A stretch of DNA of 64,000 nucleotides from NCBI GenBank assembly GCA_002368175.1, contig AP018172.1:8125001-8189000 (forward strand). Direction: 5' to 3'. This DNA comes from Calothrix sp. NIES-2098. GTDB lineage: Bacteria; Cyanobacteriota; Cyanobacteriia; Cyanobacteriales; Nostocaceae. Of the stretch, positions 7,390 to 16,544 are shown piece after piece (position 1 is the first letter of the stretch; every line of letters begins with the position of its first letter). Under the pieces are notes generated by a model. The model was not told the DNA's origin, searched no databases, and saw only the letters and a program-made list of their open reading frames with translations. Position numbers and translations under genes: made by a program.

Positions 7390-9183
7390 TTAGTCTCCCT
7401 GCTGTTCTACAAGTTGCCACAATTTGATGGTCTTGTCCCTGCTGCCACTAGCAATAAGTTGGGCATCAGGGCTGACAGCAACGGTAGATACAGAGTCTGC
7501 ATGGCCTGAGAGAGTAGCTATTTCTTCTGCTGTGCTAACTTTCCAAAGTTTAACAGTGCGATCGCGACTGGCACTAATTAGCGTTGTGCCATCAGGCGTG
7601 AAAGCCACTGCTACAACTGACCAAGAATGGCCCAACAGTGTGGTAATTACCTGACCAGTGTTTACCTCCCATAATTTAATAGTGTTATCGTCGCTACCCG
7701 TCGCCAAAATTTTCCCATCGGGACTAAAAGCGACTGTTAGAACCGCCCATGCATGACCGGAAAGGTTTCCTACCAAGGTGCAATCTGGGCGGTTTTTAAA
7801 TTCTCCTATTGCTTGCCGATCTTTCAATAACATCTCTGTAGTAGGTAACTGCCACAAGCAAATAGTGCGGTCAAAACTTGCGCTGGCTAAAAGTTGTCCT
7901 TGAGGGCTAAATGCTACTGAACTCACCTGTAATTGGTGTCCGGTAAGAGTAGAAATTTCTTTGCCAGTATTTACATCCCAAAGTTTGACTGTCTTATCCC
8001 AACTACCACTAGCGAGAATGTGCCCATCGGGACTGAAAGCTACTGATTTTACGGCGTGGGAGTGTCCAACTAAAGTGCAGATTTCTTGGAGTTGATTAAT
8101 ATCCCACAATTTAATGATGCGATCGTCGCTAGCCGTTGCCAATATTTTGCCATCAGGACTGTAGGCTACTGATTTCACTGCTTGGGAATGTCCTGATAAG
8201 GTAGCTAAGACTTTTTGAGTATTTAAATCCCACAATCTGATGATTTTGTCATCACCACTAGCTAATGTTTTGCCATTAGGGCTGAAACTAACACAGTTGA
8301 TTCCAGCAGATAAACTAGGAAGCCCGCTTAATGTATGTATGCATTGCCATAAAGGAGTGGGAAATTTTGAACTGCCAATGGATACTGATAAATGCTGACG
8401 ATCGGACTTAGCTACAATTCCCATAACTAGCATGACTTCATCAGCTGATTTAAAGCGTTGGTTGAGGGATTTTTCCAGCAGTTTGTTGAGGATTTGTGTG
8501 AGGCGATCGCTTATCTTGGTGCTAAGATATTGTTGCCAAACCCAGCAATCATTCGCCACATCATATAAATCAAAGGGTTGAATCTCGGTTAGTAAGTAAA
8601 TGCAAGTAACACCTAAACTGTAAAGATCGCTGGCAAAAACAGCTTTTCCCTTTGCTTGTTCTGGTGCAATAAATTCTGGGCTACCAATGCAATCTTTACC
8701 GATAAACTGGTCGATTTTAGTAACAATTTGAGCCGCAGCATAATCAACTAAGACTAATTCTCCAGAGGCTGTACGAATTATATTTTCTGGTTTTATATCG
8801 CAATGGATAATGTTGCGATCGTGAATAAATTTTAGAACTGGTAATATCTTTACTAAAAGTTGCCAAATTTGATTTTCACTAAAAGCACCTTCTTCTTCTA
8901 GCAGAGTAGCTAAATTAATGCCTGCGATAAACTCTTGTACTAAGTAAAAGTGTTGTTCATCTTGGAAGTGTGCTAGTAAAGCCGGAATTTGAGGATGCTG
9001 TCCTAGTAGCTTTATTTGTTGTGCTTTTTTTACAAAGCTTTCTGCTGTTTGATTTTGCCTGGATAGTTGTTGAATAACACAAGGAACTGGAGGAACTTGA
9101 TTCTCATCTACAGCAAGGTAGGTTTTGCAGAATCCCCCTTTACCAATTAGCTGGAGTATACGATAACGGTTTTGAATCAGCAA
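7390..9183 (-). CDS. Serine/threonine kinase-like protein with WD40 beta-propeller, degenerate catalytic motifs
   Basis: 597 residues: a kinase-fold domain (about 7-270) followed by seven WD40 repeats (about 295-590), enough for one closed propeller. The catalytic loop HCDIKPEN (Asp129, Lys131, Asn134) and the APE segment are present. The glycine loop is GKGGFCKTY. However, the position of the usual ATP-anchoring lysine (V-I-K-Q) is Gln38 in CVIQQL, and the DFG motif reads D147-Y-A. Cyanobacterial kinase-WD40 proteins of this kind are common regulators with mostly unknown targets. This one may be a pseudokinase or an atypical kinase. No transmembrane segment lies between the domains, so it is probably cytoplasmic. 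Confidence 0.92.
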   Translation of the reverse strand: MLIQNRYRILQLIGKGGFCKTYLAVDENQVPPVPCVIQQLSRQNQTAESFVKKAQQIKLLGQHPQIPALLAHFQDEQHFYLVQEFIAGINLATLLEEEGAFSENQIWQLLVKILPVLKFIHDRNIIHCDIKPENIIRTASGELVLVDYAAAQIVTKIDQFIGKDCIGSPEFIAPEQAKGKAVFASDLYSLGVTCIYLLTEIQPFDLYDVANDCWVWQQYLSTKISDRLTQILNKLLEKSLNQRFKSADEVMLVMGIVAKSDRQHLSVSIGSSKFPTPLWQCIHTLSGLPSLSAGINCVSFSPNGKTLASGDDKIIRLWDLNTQKVLATLSGHSQAVKSVAYSPDGKILATASDDRIIKLWDINQLQEICTLVGHSHAVKSVAFSPDGHILASGSWDKTVKLWDVNTGKEISTLTGHQLQVSSVAFSPQGQLLASASFDRTICLWQLPTTEMLLKDRQAIGEFKNRPDCTLVGNLSGHAWAVLTVAFSPDGKILATGSDDNTIKLWEVNTGQVITTLLGHSWSVVAVAFTPDGTTLISASRDRTVKLWKVSTAEEIATLSGHADSVSTVAVSPDAQLIASGSRDKTIKLWQLVEQQGD

Positions 9184-9395
9184 AATTTCCCTGCCAGATT
9201 TATCAGCCAGAATAGATTTAACATAAATTTAGTAATACTAATTCAAGATAAAAACAGTGCGTTCTCATCTTTGCACTAGTTCCTGTTAATTTATGTATCT
9301 ATGGTAATCCTTCAAAACAGAGTTAGATTAAGCAGCTTATTTGAAATATATAAATAGTAGAAATTTCCACCAAATTATTTTCTTTACTATAAAAT

Positions 9396-9430
9396 CAGCA
9401 CTTTAGAGTCTTTGGATTGCTAAAGTGCTG
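9396..9430 (-). terminator. Intrinsic terminator of the SPFH gene
   Basis: A perfect 11-bp stem, CAGCACTTTAG with its complement CTAAAGTGCTG, is separated by a 13-base loop. On the minus strand it is followed by ATTTTATAG. It lies about 40 bases beyond the stop codon of the SPFH-domain gene. Confidence 0.75.
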
Positions 9431-9470
9431 AATAATTACAAATTAATTAAGTTTTGAAGTTTTATTGATG

Positions 9471-11588
9471 TTACTTATCTCCAGTAAAATCAACAACTAT
9501 GGGCGGAATAGTGCTTTGTCCGTTTGGTTGGGGTTTAACTATTGGTTGTGGATGCAATGGAGTTGGCAAAGCTTCACCTGGCTTGGCAGTTTGGTTCCAC
9601 AAAATCAGTGAGAGTAAACCATCAACTAAACCGTTGGTACTGCCATTACTACCACCAACCAGGATATCTGGAATTAAGCGGACATTGCGATCGCCAATAA
9701 TTTGCATCAGCTGCATGGCTGTATAACCTTGTGGCCCCAATGCTTCCACGCCAGAACGGTAGGTTTCGGCTTTCGCATTACCTGTAGCGCGGATACCTTC
9801 AGCGTCAGCCATTGCGCGGAGTTTTGTACCCTCGGCTTCACCATTAGCTTGCTTAATTTGCGCTTGCGCTTTCAAATCGGCAATGTGGACACTCTGCTCT
9901 GATTTCACCATTTCTTGTTGGATATCAGCGAGTGCTGTTTCCCGGACGAGTTGTTGTCTTTGGGTTTGCGCTGCTTGCTGCACTTCGTAGGTCTTGCGCT
10001 GTTCTTCGGCAATTTTCCGGTCTGTCTGAGTTTGCATTAAGGTTGCTGGCGGCTGAATATCACCAATTAAGGTGTCTATGGCCTGCACGTCATAAGCGCG
10101 AATTGCTACTTTAATATACTCAGCAGCTTCGGCTTGACGTTCACTTCTCGCAGTCAGAAAGTCAAGGACTGTACAGTTTTGAGCAGAGTTACGGAAATAG
10201 TTACCGATAGTGGGTTCCAAAACATGGTCTACAAGATTTTGCATGGAACCAACGCGGGAAATTACCTTAGGCGCATCTAAAGCACCAACGTGGATAATTT
10301 GCGCTACTTCTAAATCGAAGGCAAACCCATCACGCGATCGCACAGTCAGGGAAGCTAGTTTAGCATCATAGCTATGGCGTTCGGTGCGACCTGACCAGTT
10401 TAAAACAATGTTGGTTGTGGGTACCAGCTCAATCTTCATGATGCGGGAATTGAGGGGGTGCTTACCAGGATAAAGTGGTTCAACCCACACACCTTTATGT
10501 CCCTGGTTCACCAAGTTCCCGTGGGTAAAGGCTGCACCACTCACGTCTTCTTGAGCTTGACCTACGAAAGAAATTACCACGCCCACATAGCCGATGGGAA
10601 TTTCCGTCATTGGTACTTGTTCAACTTGCACAAACCAAGGATTCAAGTTCCACGAACCAGAAAGCAGAATCTGCTCCTGCAAGCCTCTGCGTCCACCTGC
10701 ATCAATGAATTTCTGCCCATTCTGGAAGTTATCGTGTCCCGCAATTGTTGGCCCTGCTATTTCTCCACCAGCAATTGGTAAACCATCTAGAGTGGTGACG
10801 ATGCCAACTTTATCAGATGACACACTGTACACCCGCAAATGTTCGGGATTCATGCCATGAGCAGAAGCGTTCGATGCCATGATCACTTTAAACAAAGCGG
10901 TGTTGATGCGGTAAGTACCTGCGGTCAAAAAGCCCATTTGACGACCTTTTTCACCACCGTGGGTGAGGAATTTCCGCGCATCTTGAAAGTTATCGCAATC
11001 GACAATTTTACCTAAGATACGTTCTGGTGGGTTAGATGCACCATCTGCCGCTACAATCAAGGCGATTTCACCTTGAGGTACAACTACCACCGATTCTTTC
11101 CGCACAGAATATTGCCAAGGCCAGTAACCCCAATGCCAACCAGGAGCTAGGGTATCTGCCTGTAAACCAGCTTCACCATTGAGGGCAATTAACCGCCCTG
11201 CGGGGAGTCCACGCCCAGATAAGGTAAACTTCCTGACGACAATGCCAACTTCCCGTTCGCCAATCACCACCAAGCCACCAAAGAACAAGGGGACAAAGAC
11301 AATCACACCTCCCAAAACAATAATGGGGATGAGTCCCCCAGGTAACATTTGCATTGCCTGGTATTGAGTATTGCTACTCGGTAACTGGGCAACGATAGGT
11401 TGTTGCTGTGTCGGGTTGACTGAAACTGAGGCGATATCGTTGGTTGTAAATGTTTTTGTGGGTGTTGCCTTAGCAATATTGGCATAATTCACACTGCCAG
11501 CGATCGCTAACGATGCGACAACAGATCCAGCAAAACGAGCTAATTTATTTTGTTTCCGCTTACCAAAAGAAGATTGAAAGCTGTTCAT
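9471..11588 (-). CDS. SPFH/band-7 (flotillin-like) membrane protein with internal duplication
   Basis: 705 residues. A basic, signal-like N-terminus ending near AKATP is followed by a strong transmembrane segment (LIPIIVLGGVIVFVPLFF). An SPFH/band-7 region then leads into a long Ala/Gln/Glu-rich coiled coil (QQAAQTQRQQLVRETALADI onward) and a proline-rich tail. Flotillin-type proteins scaffold membrane microdomains. Inside the SPFH part a block with DNFQDARKFLTHGGEKGRQ recurs about 110 residues later as DNFQNGQKFIDAGGRRGLQ, so it was internally duplicated. I chose the ATG giving MNSFQSSFGKRKQ; seven more codons upstream are possible. The gene has its own terminator and no operon partner. Confidence 0.85.
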   Translation of the reverse strand: MNSFQSSFGKRKQNKLARFAGSVVASLAIAGSVNYANIAKATPTKTFTTNDIASVSVNPTQQQPIVAQLPSSNTQYQAMQMLPGGLIPIIVLGGVIVFVPLFFGGLVVIGEREVGIVVRKFTLSGRGLPAGRLIALNGEAGLQADTLAPGWHWGYWPWQYSVRKESVVVVPQGEIALIVAADGASNPPERILGKIVDCDNFQDARKFLTHGGEKGRQMGFLTAGTYRINTALFKVIMASNASAHGMNPEHLRVYSVSSDKVGIVTTLDGLPIAGGEIAGPTIAGHDNFQNGQKFIDAGGRRGLQEQILLSGSWNLNPWFVQVEQVPMTEIPIGYVGVVISFVGQAQEDVSGAAFTHGNLVNQGHKGVWVEPLYPGKHPLNSRIMKIELVPTTNIVLNWSGRTERHSYDAKLASLTVRSRDGFAFDLEVAQIIHVGALDAPKVISRVGSMQNLVDHVLEPTIGNYFRNSAQNCTVLDFLTARSERQAEAAEYIKVAIRAYDVQAIDTLIGDIQPPATLMQTQTDRKIAEEQRKTYEVQQAAQTQRQQLVRETALADIQQEMVKSEQSVHIADLKAQAQIKQANGEAEGTKLRAMADAEGIRATGNAKAETYRSGVEALGPQGYTAMQLMQIIGDRNVRLIPDILVGGSNGSTNGLVDGLLSLILWNQTAKPGEALPTPLHPQPIVKPQPNGQSTIPPIVVDFTGDK

Positions 11589-11888
11589 AATGTGTGCCCT
11601 TCTGGGCAACTAATTATCTAAAGTATCACTTCACTGGGACGGGGCGAAATTTCTTAAACTTGGTGTAATTTTTTTAGCAAAATAAATATACATTTTGATG
11701 AGTTCGCTGCTAGCACTAAACTCAGAAATATTTGTTATGTAAACACTATTTCTCAGTGGCTCAAATTTTGATTTTCCCTTGTATAGTGCTTAACTTAGCC
11801 TGAATCAGAATGTTGCCAGCTGTGAAGATACAGTTAAGGGTGGACTAATAGCCCACCCTTAATTGTTGCTAAATTGCTGAGTAAAATT
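11589..11888. other. Intergenic region between atpC and the SPFH gene
   Basis: About 300 AT-rich bases. It holds the atpC terminator at its right-hand part and must hold the promoter of the SPFH gene at its left-hand part. I see no further gene or repeat. Confidence 0.5.
11834..11862 (-). terminator. Terminator of the atpD-atpC unit
   Basis: A perfect 10-bp stem, TTAAGGGTGG with its complement CCACCCTTAA, has a 9-base loop and lies 27 bases after the atpC stop codon. The downstream tract on the minus strand is only weakly T-rich. Confidence 0.65.
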
Positions 11889-12302
11889 TTAGACCAAGCC
11901 GCCAGCCGCTTGAAACCGAGCGCGGGCGCGTTTAAAGGCTTGGGTTGCTTGAATTTGAGCTTGGCGATCGCCTGCTGTTACCTGATTCAGCTTGGTTTGT
12001 GCTTCATTATAAGCAGTCCGGGCTTCATCTAGGTTAATAGCGTTGCCACGTTCAGCACCATTTACCAGAATGGTGACTTCATTTTCTTCAACTTCGGCAA
12101 AGCCACCCAAAAGGGCGATCGCTTGCCAATCTTGATTTTTGTTAGCACGTACACGCATTACGCCTGTATCCAGGGCGGTCAAAAGCGGTGCGTGTCCACT
12201 CAAGATACCTAGCTGACCAGTGGTGCTGGGTAGAATTACTTCTTCAGCTTCGGCATCCCACACAGTTTTATCTGGGGAAATTACACGAACGGTTAATGTC
12301 AT
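11889..12302 (-). CDS. atpC: F1Fo ATP synthase epsilon subunit
   Basis: 137 residues beginning MTLTVRVISPDKTVWDAEAEEV, the standard epsilon beta-barrel. The usual GQLGILSGHAPLLTAL loop and a C-terminal helical hairpin (LDEARTAYNEAQTKLNQV) follow. Epsilon is part of the F1 central stalk and inhibits ATP hydrolysis. The start at 12302 is preferred because the upstream in-frame residues (ARQQTKDNRQ) are encoded by heptad repeats. It follows atpD in the two-gene beta-epsilon unit that cyanobacteria keep apart from the main atp operon. The older cyanobacterial name for this gene is atpE. Confidence 0.96.
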   Translation of the reverse strand: MTLTVRVISPDKTVWDAEAEEVILPSTTGQLGILSGHAPLLTALDTGVMRVRANKNQDWQAIALLGGFAEVEENEVTILVNGAERGNAINLDEARTAYNEAQTKLNQVTAGDRQAQIQATQAFKRARARFQAAGGLV

Positions 12303-12391
12303 TTGTCTGTTGTCCTTTGTCTGTTGTCTTGCGTAATTTGCCATTAGTCACTAGGACTGACGCTAATGACTAATGACCAATGACCAATGAC
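12303..12391. repeat. Two heptad-repeat arrays between atpD and atpC
   Basis: Array one (12303-12330) is four consecutive units TTGTCTG, TTGTCCT, TTGTCTG, TTGTCTT, directly upstream of the atpC start. Array two (12364-12391) is TAATGAC, TAATGAC, CAATGAC, CAATGAC and touches the atpD stop codon. Together they fill most of the spacer between the two genes. They belong to the STRR class of heptamers found in heterocystous cyanobacteria. Confidence 0.85.
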
Positions 12392-13839
12392 TAACCTTTG
12401 AGCTTTTCAGCTTTTGCGATCGCTTCGTTAATGTCGCCCACCAAGTAGAAGGCTTGTTCTGGCAGATCGTCCAATTCGCCAGAAAGAATCTTCTGGAACC
12501 CTTTGATGGTATCTTCCAACTTCACATACTTACCAGGAGAACCAGTAAATACTTCTGCTACGAAGAATGGCTGAGATAAGAAGCGCTCAACCTTCCGGGC
12601 GCGTGCTACAGTCAGACGGTCTTCCTCAGACAATTCATCCAAACCGAGAATGGCGATGATGTCTTGCAGTTCTTTATAACGCTGCAATGTTGCTTGGACT
12701 GCACGAGCTGTGCTGTAATGTTCATCCCCAACAATTTCGGGCTGAAGCATGGTAGAAGTAGAGCCTAAGGGGTCTACAGCAGGATAAATACCCTTAGCTG
12801 CCAAACCACGAGACAGTACTGTTGTTCCATCCAAGTGAGCAAAAGTGGTTGCAGGTGCGGGGTCAGTTAAGTCGTCCGCAGGTACATATACAGCTTGAAT
12901 AGAGGTAATAGAACCTTCTGTAGTTGAGGTAATCCGCTCTTGTAATGCACCTACGTCAGTACCCAAAGTAGGCTGATATCCTACCGCAGAAGGCATCCGT
13001 CCCAACAGCGCAGATACTTCAGAACCTGCTTGTACGAACCGGAAGATGTTGTCAACAAACAGCAATACGTCTTGTTTGTTAACGTCGCGGAAATATTCGG
13101 CCATTGTCAAGCCAGACAGACCTACCCGCATTCTTGCTCCAGGTGGTTCGTTCATCTGACCGTACACTAGAGCAATTTTTGATTCGTTGAGGTTATCTTT
13201 GTTGATTACCCCAGATTCAATCATTTCATTGTAGAGGTCATTACCTTCGCGAGTGCGCTCACCCACGCCAGCGAAAACGGATACGCCACCGTGCTGAGTA
13301 GCGATGTTGTTGATCAACTCCATCATGATCACGGTCTTACCAACACCCGCACCGCCAAATAGACCAATCTTACCGCCACGTCGGTAAGGAGTCAGTAGAT
13401 CGACAACTTTAATTCCGGTCTCAAACACTGAAGGTTTGGTTTCCAGATCGGTGAATTTGGGAGCCTCGCGGTGGATAGGCAATGTTGCCTCAGCACTTAC
13501 AGGCCCTTGATTATCTACAGGTTCGCCCAGGACGTTGAAAATTCGACCCAAGGTGGCTTTACCAACTGGCACGTTAATGGGAGCGCCAGTATCTACTACT
13601 TCCAGACCACGCACTAAGCCATCGGTGGAGCTCATAGCAACAGCCCGCACCTGGTTGTCGCCCAGCAATTGCTGTACTTCGACGGTCAGGTTGATTTCTT
13701 GTCCAGCTTCGTTGGAGCCTTTGATGGTCAAAGCGTTGTAGATTTGCGGCAATTTCCCGCCGGGAAATTTAACGTCTACAACAGGACCGATGATTTGGGT
13801 AATGTAACCGATGTTTGTTTTTTCTGCGGTGGTGACCAT
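12391..13839 (-). CDS. atpD: F1Fo ATP synthase beta subunit
   Basis: 482 residues, the catalytic subunit of F1. The P-loop GGAGVGKT, the catalytic-Glu segment GERTREGNDLY, the DELSEED loop (LDELSEEDR) and the ALLGRMPSAVGYQPTL segment are all present. It acts on the cytoplasmic side of thylakoid and plasma membranes. It is the first gene of the beta-epsilon unit. An unusually long leader of about 150 bases precedes the start. Older cyanobacterial literature calls this gene atpB. Confidence 0.98.
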   Translation of the reverse strand: MVTTAEKTNIGYITQIIGPVVDVKFPGGKLPQIYNALTIKGSNEAGQEINLTVEVQQLLGDNQVRAVAMSSTDGLVRGLEVVDTGAPINVPVGKATLGRIFNVLGEPVDNQGPVSAEATLPIHREAPKFTDLETKPSVFETGIKVVDLLTPYRRGGKIGLFGGAGVGKTVIMMELINNIATQHGGVSVFAGVGERTREGNDLYNEMIESGVINKDNLNESKIALVYGQMNEPPGARMRVGLSGLTMAEYFRDVNKQDVLLFVDNIFRFVQAGSEVSALLGRMPSAVGYQPTLGTDVGALQERITSTTEGSITSIQAVYVPADDLTDPAPATTFAHLDGTTVLSRGLAAKGIYPAVDPLGSTSTMLQPEIVGDEHYSTARAVQATLQRYKELQDIIAILGLDELSEEDRLTVARARKVERFLSQPFFVAEVFTGSPGKYVKLEDTIKGFQKILSGELDDLPEQAFYLVGDINEAIAKAEKLKG

Positions 13840-14024
13840 GCTGAGCCTAATGATTGAAGCTATTTTTCAGATAGGGTCGTAGACGACATAATATGAAGTA
13901 ATGTCACTTTTCAGATTAACACTGAACGACCCCATTCTCCGCCATAAATTGATTCTTAAGACTGGGTCTGGGGATCAAAATTAGGGTAGTTTGTCAAATA
14001 GTCTAAAATCCCCGTCGACATCGA

Positions 14025-14059
14025 AAAAGCTATGTCTAGCAATGGCAGACACAGCTTTT
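14025..14059 (-). terminator. Terminator of the PEP-CTERM gene
   Basis: A stem AAAAGCT-x-TGTCT paired with AGACA-x-AGCTTTT has one internal mismatch and a 9-base loop. On the minus strand it is followed by a T-rich stretch (CTTTTTC). It lies just after the stop codon of the PEP-CTERM gene. Confidence 0.7.
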
Positions 14060-14087
14060 GTTCAATTTAATGTGATTTTTTGTACTT

Positions 14088-14768
14088 TTAATACGTAGGT
14101 TTCTGATGCTGTTTACGCAGTGAGGTAGCGCCAACCATACCTATAGCCAATAGTCCTAAAACTGTAGCAGGCTCAGGAACTTTAGTAGCTTCAGGAATAG
14201 CAGTTACCTTCACATCATCTAGGTATGCACCTGCGTTATTAGAGACTTCATCTAAATCGTTAAAACTTAGACGAGTGGTTGTGCTTGTTGCAACTAGCTC
14301 GTATGCAAAAGTCTGCCACTTTGTTTTAGCGGCTCCCGCTCCATTGGCACTGAGACTATCAACCAGGTTGTCTCCCCAGAAGATATTCAATCTATTGTCT
14401 GCTACTCCTTGACGTGGGGCAAAAGCGAATTCTAATTTGTACTTTTGACCTATTACTGTTGCCAAATCTTGAAATATGCCAGTAACGCCATTGCTATCTA
14501 ATTCAACAAATTGATTTCCTTCAAATGGTTTACCAGCTATATTATCCTGCACTTCAATACCAATACCTTTAGAACCTGGTGATAAACTCCAGCCTGGAAT
14601 TGAAGGAAAAATTTTGAAGCTGGGAGTAGGTATATCTGGGCTTTCAAAGCTACCATTGGTAACAATATTTGCTGCTACTGCTGATTTATTAGCAACAGCC
14701 AAAGATAAAACACTTAGAGCAAATACTGTAGTAAGCGTAGAAGCAATTTTATTGTTAAGAATAAGCAT
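14088..14768 (-). CDS. PEP-CTERM-anchored exported protein with a carbohydrate-binding-like domain
   Basis: 226 residues. A signal peptide ends near SAVAA. The mature part starts NIVTNGSFESP, with the FEGNQFVELDSNG and IFQDLATVIGQKYKLEFAFAPR patterns of DUF642/choice-of-anchor-type beta-sandwich domains. The C-terminus has the sorting signal VPEPATVLGLLAIGMVGA followed by basic residues (LRKQHQK), the PEP-CTERM tripartite tail. Such proteins are exported and processed by an exosortase, and most belong to the extracellular matrix. No exosortase gene is in the window. The molecular function is unknown. Confidence 0.85.
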   Translation of the reverse strand: MLILNNKIASTLTTVFALSVLSLAVANKSAVAANIVTNGSFESPDIPTPSFKIFPSIPGWSLSPGSKGIGIEVQDNIAGKPFEGNQFVELDSNGVTGIFQDLATVIGQKYKLEFAFAPRQGVADNRLNIFWGDNLVDSLSANGAGAAKTKWQTFAYELVATSTTTRLSFNDLDEVSNNAGAYLDDVKVTAIPEATKVPEPATVLGLLAIGMVGATSLRKQHQKPTY

Positions 14769-15642
14769 GTTACTTAATTTATCCCACGAAGTAATTGTTA
14801 AAATCAGAAAAATTTACATAAAAAGCAAGCTCATATTTGAAGTTAAACTCTTCAAGAGCAGTAAATATTTATTCTGATAAAGTGCATTTATTCAACAAAA
14901 TATATAGTTGACAGAAGAAATTTATTAAATTCAACGTCTATCTATACTTCGTTTGGTAATTTCTATTTTCAATTGATGAAGTATGAGAGATGAAAAGCTC
15001 AGAAAGTATTTTTTCTAGCTTATTTAAGAAGCTTACTATTAAAATAAATTGTTAGCTAGTATCTTTCCGTAAATTTACATAAGCATTAAATTTTTAATTA
15101 GCTTAACAAGGCATCAAATATGATTTGATAGGGAGCTACGGCAATTATGCAGTAAATACTGAGACAAAATTTTGTAAAATCACTTGATTTATTCATCACA
15201 AGTTTATAATTAATTATTAGTTGTCATGATTCTCTGCATGGTATTTCATTTATAAATATGTAATCCAAGTTTCCACAATGCAAGTTAGTAATATCAATGT
15301 AATAAGCATCTCGTTGTGCTGGATGTAAATATATAAAGCAGTTTTGCTGAACTGCATACATTGAAATATGTAAAAAAAAGGAATAAGGAAGTCAAGTAGA
15401 AATATTAATCATTCTTGGCTATTGACTCGCTAGTAACTCAGGACTGGGAAATTTTTCTAGCTGATAGGTTATCTGGAACAACTGATGAAATATTCGTCAT
15501 ACCTGAGATACATTCACTGCCTTATATTTCTGCAAAAATTAAATTTTCTAAATATTCTGAATATCTTTAAGATAAAGGTAGGTAAGGAAAACTGCTATCA
15601 GTTGACCCGCTTCAACCTCATACGTCCACCGAGCGATCGCTT
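14769..15642. other. Long AT-rich intergenic region without a detectable gene
   Basis: About 870 bases of very AT-rich DNA between two divergent genes. No reading frame on either strand has protein-like composition. A small hairpin GCAGTT-N6-AACTGC lies at 15338-15355. HIP1 sites are absent until the octamer directly before the SirB1-like start codon, in contrast to neighbouring regions. It should contain promoters for both flanking genes. An unrecognised small RNA cannot be excluded. Confidence 0.5.
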
Positions 15643-16461
15643 ATGAATTTTTCGTCAGCGCGACAATATTTTTATCAGGAGATTCAGCAATCTGATGAGC
15701 ATATCGACCTGGTAAAGGCAGCTTTATATATTGCACAGGAAGAATATCCTCACCTAGACTCTGAAGAATACCTCAATGGCTTCGAGACAATGGCAACGGA
15801 ACTGCAAGAACGCTTACCTGACTCACGGTATCCGCTGCGCGTGATTCAAAGTATCAATCAGTATTTATATGATGACTTGGGATTTGCGGGCAATAAAGCA
15901 GACTACTACGATCCTCGCAATAGCTTTTTAAATGATGTCATCGATCGGAGATTGGGTATTCCCATTACCTTAGCACTAGTCTATATGGAAATATCCCGAC
16001 GGATTGATTTTCCAATGGTGGGTATAGGAATGCCCGGACATTTCCTGATCCGCCCAGATATTACAGATATGGAAATTTTTGTGGATGCCTTCCATCGGGG
16101 TGAAGTGTTATTTGCTCAAGATTGCGAAGAACGGCTATCGCAAATGTTTCAGCAACCTGTGCAGTTACAGCCAGAATTTTTAGCCCCCGTAAGCAACCGA
16201 CAATTGTTGGCACGGATGCTGACGAATTTAAAATTTATCTACCTCAAAAAGCAAGAGTTAGAAAAAAGTTTAGCTGCGGTGGAGAGAATTTTATTGTTGT
16301 TTCCGGGTGTGAGCATAGAATTACGCGATCGCGGCCTCATCTACTATCAACTCGGTTACTATCCCCAAGCTGCTGACGACTTGCAAACTTATCTAGCCAA
16401 AGTTCCTGACGCCGAGGATTCAGTCGCAATTCGACGGTTGCTGGCTGAGTTGGGAAGGTGA
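15643..16461 (+). CDS. SirB1-type transglutaminase-like/TPR protein
   Basis: 272 residues. The N-terminal half is a transglutaminase-like domain with the family signature DPRNSFLNDVIDRRLGIPITLALVYMEI, then PMVGIGMPGHFLIR and FVDAFHRGEVL. The usual catalytic Cys of true transglutaminases is not evident, as in most SirB1 proteins. The C-terminal part (about 175-270) contains TPR-like helices (LEKSLAAVERILLLFPG, LGYYPQAADDLQTYL). The cellular role of this conserved cytoplasmic family is not firmly known. A HIP1 octamer lies immediately before the start codon. Confidence 0.85.
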   Translation: MNFSSARQYFYQEIQQSDEHIDLVKAALYIAQEEYPHLDSEEYLNGFETMATELQERLPDSRYPLRVIQSINQYLYDDLGFAGNKADYYDPRNSFLNDVIDRRLGIPITLALVYMEISRRIDFPMVGIGMPGHFLIRPDITDMEIFVDAFHRGEVLFAQDCEERLSQMFQQPVQLQPEFLAPVSNRQLLARMLTNLKFIYLKKQELEKSLAAVERILLLFPGVSIELRDRGLIYYQLGYYPQAADDLQTYLAKVPDAEDSVAIRRLLAELGR

Positions 16462-16480
16462 AGAGGCATGGGAGATGAGG

Positions 16481-16507
16481 GAGTGTGGGGAGTGTGGGGA
16501 GTGTGGG
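16481..16507. repeat. Three exact copies of a 9-bp tandem repeat
   Basis: GAGTGTGGG is repeated three times without interruption in the short spacer between the SirB1-like gene and the convergent SRPBCC gene. Confidence 0.85.
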
Positions 16508-16544
16508 AAGAAATACTCAATGTCCAATTACCAATGACAAATGG

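Noticed and set aside
12303..12391. CRISPR-like repeats
   Set aside because: Units are 7 bases without spacers; they are STRR heptads.
14614..14877. Plus-strand frame over the start of the PEP-CTERM gene
   Set aside because: It is the antisense of a well-supported signal peptide and has no protein-like features.
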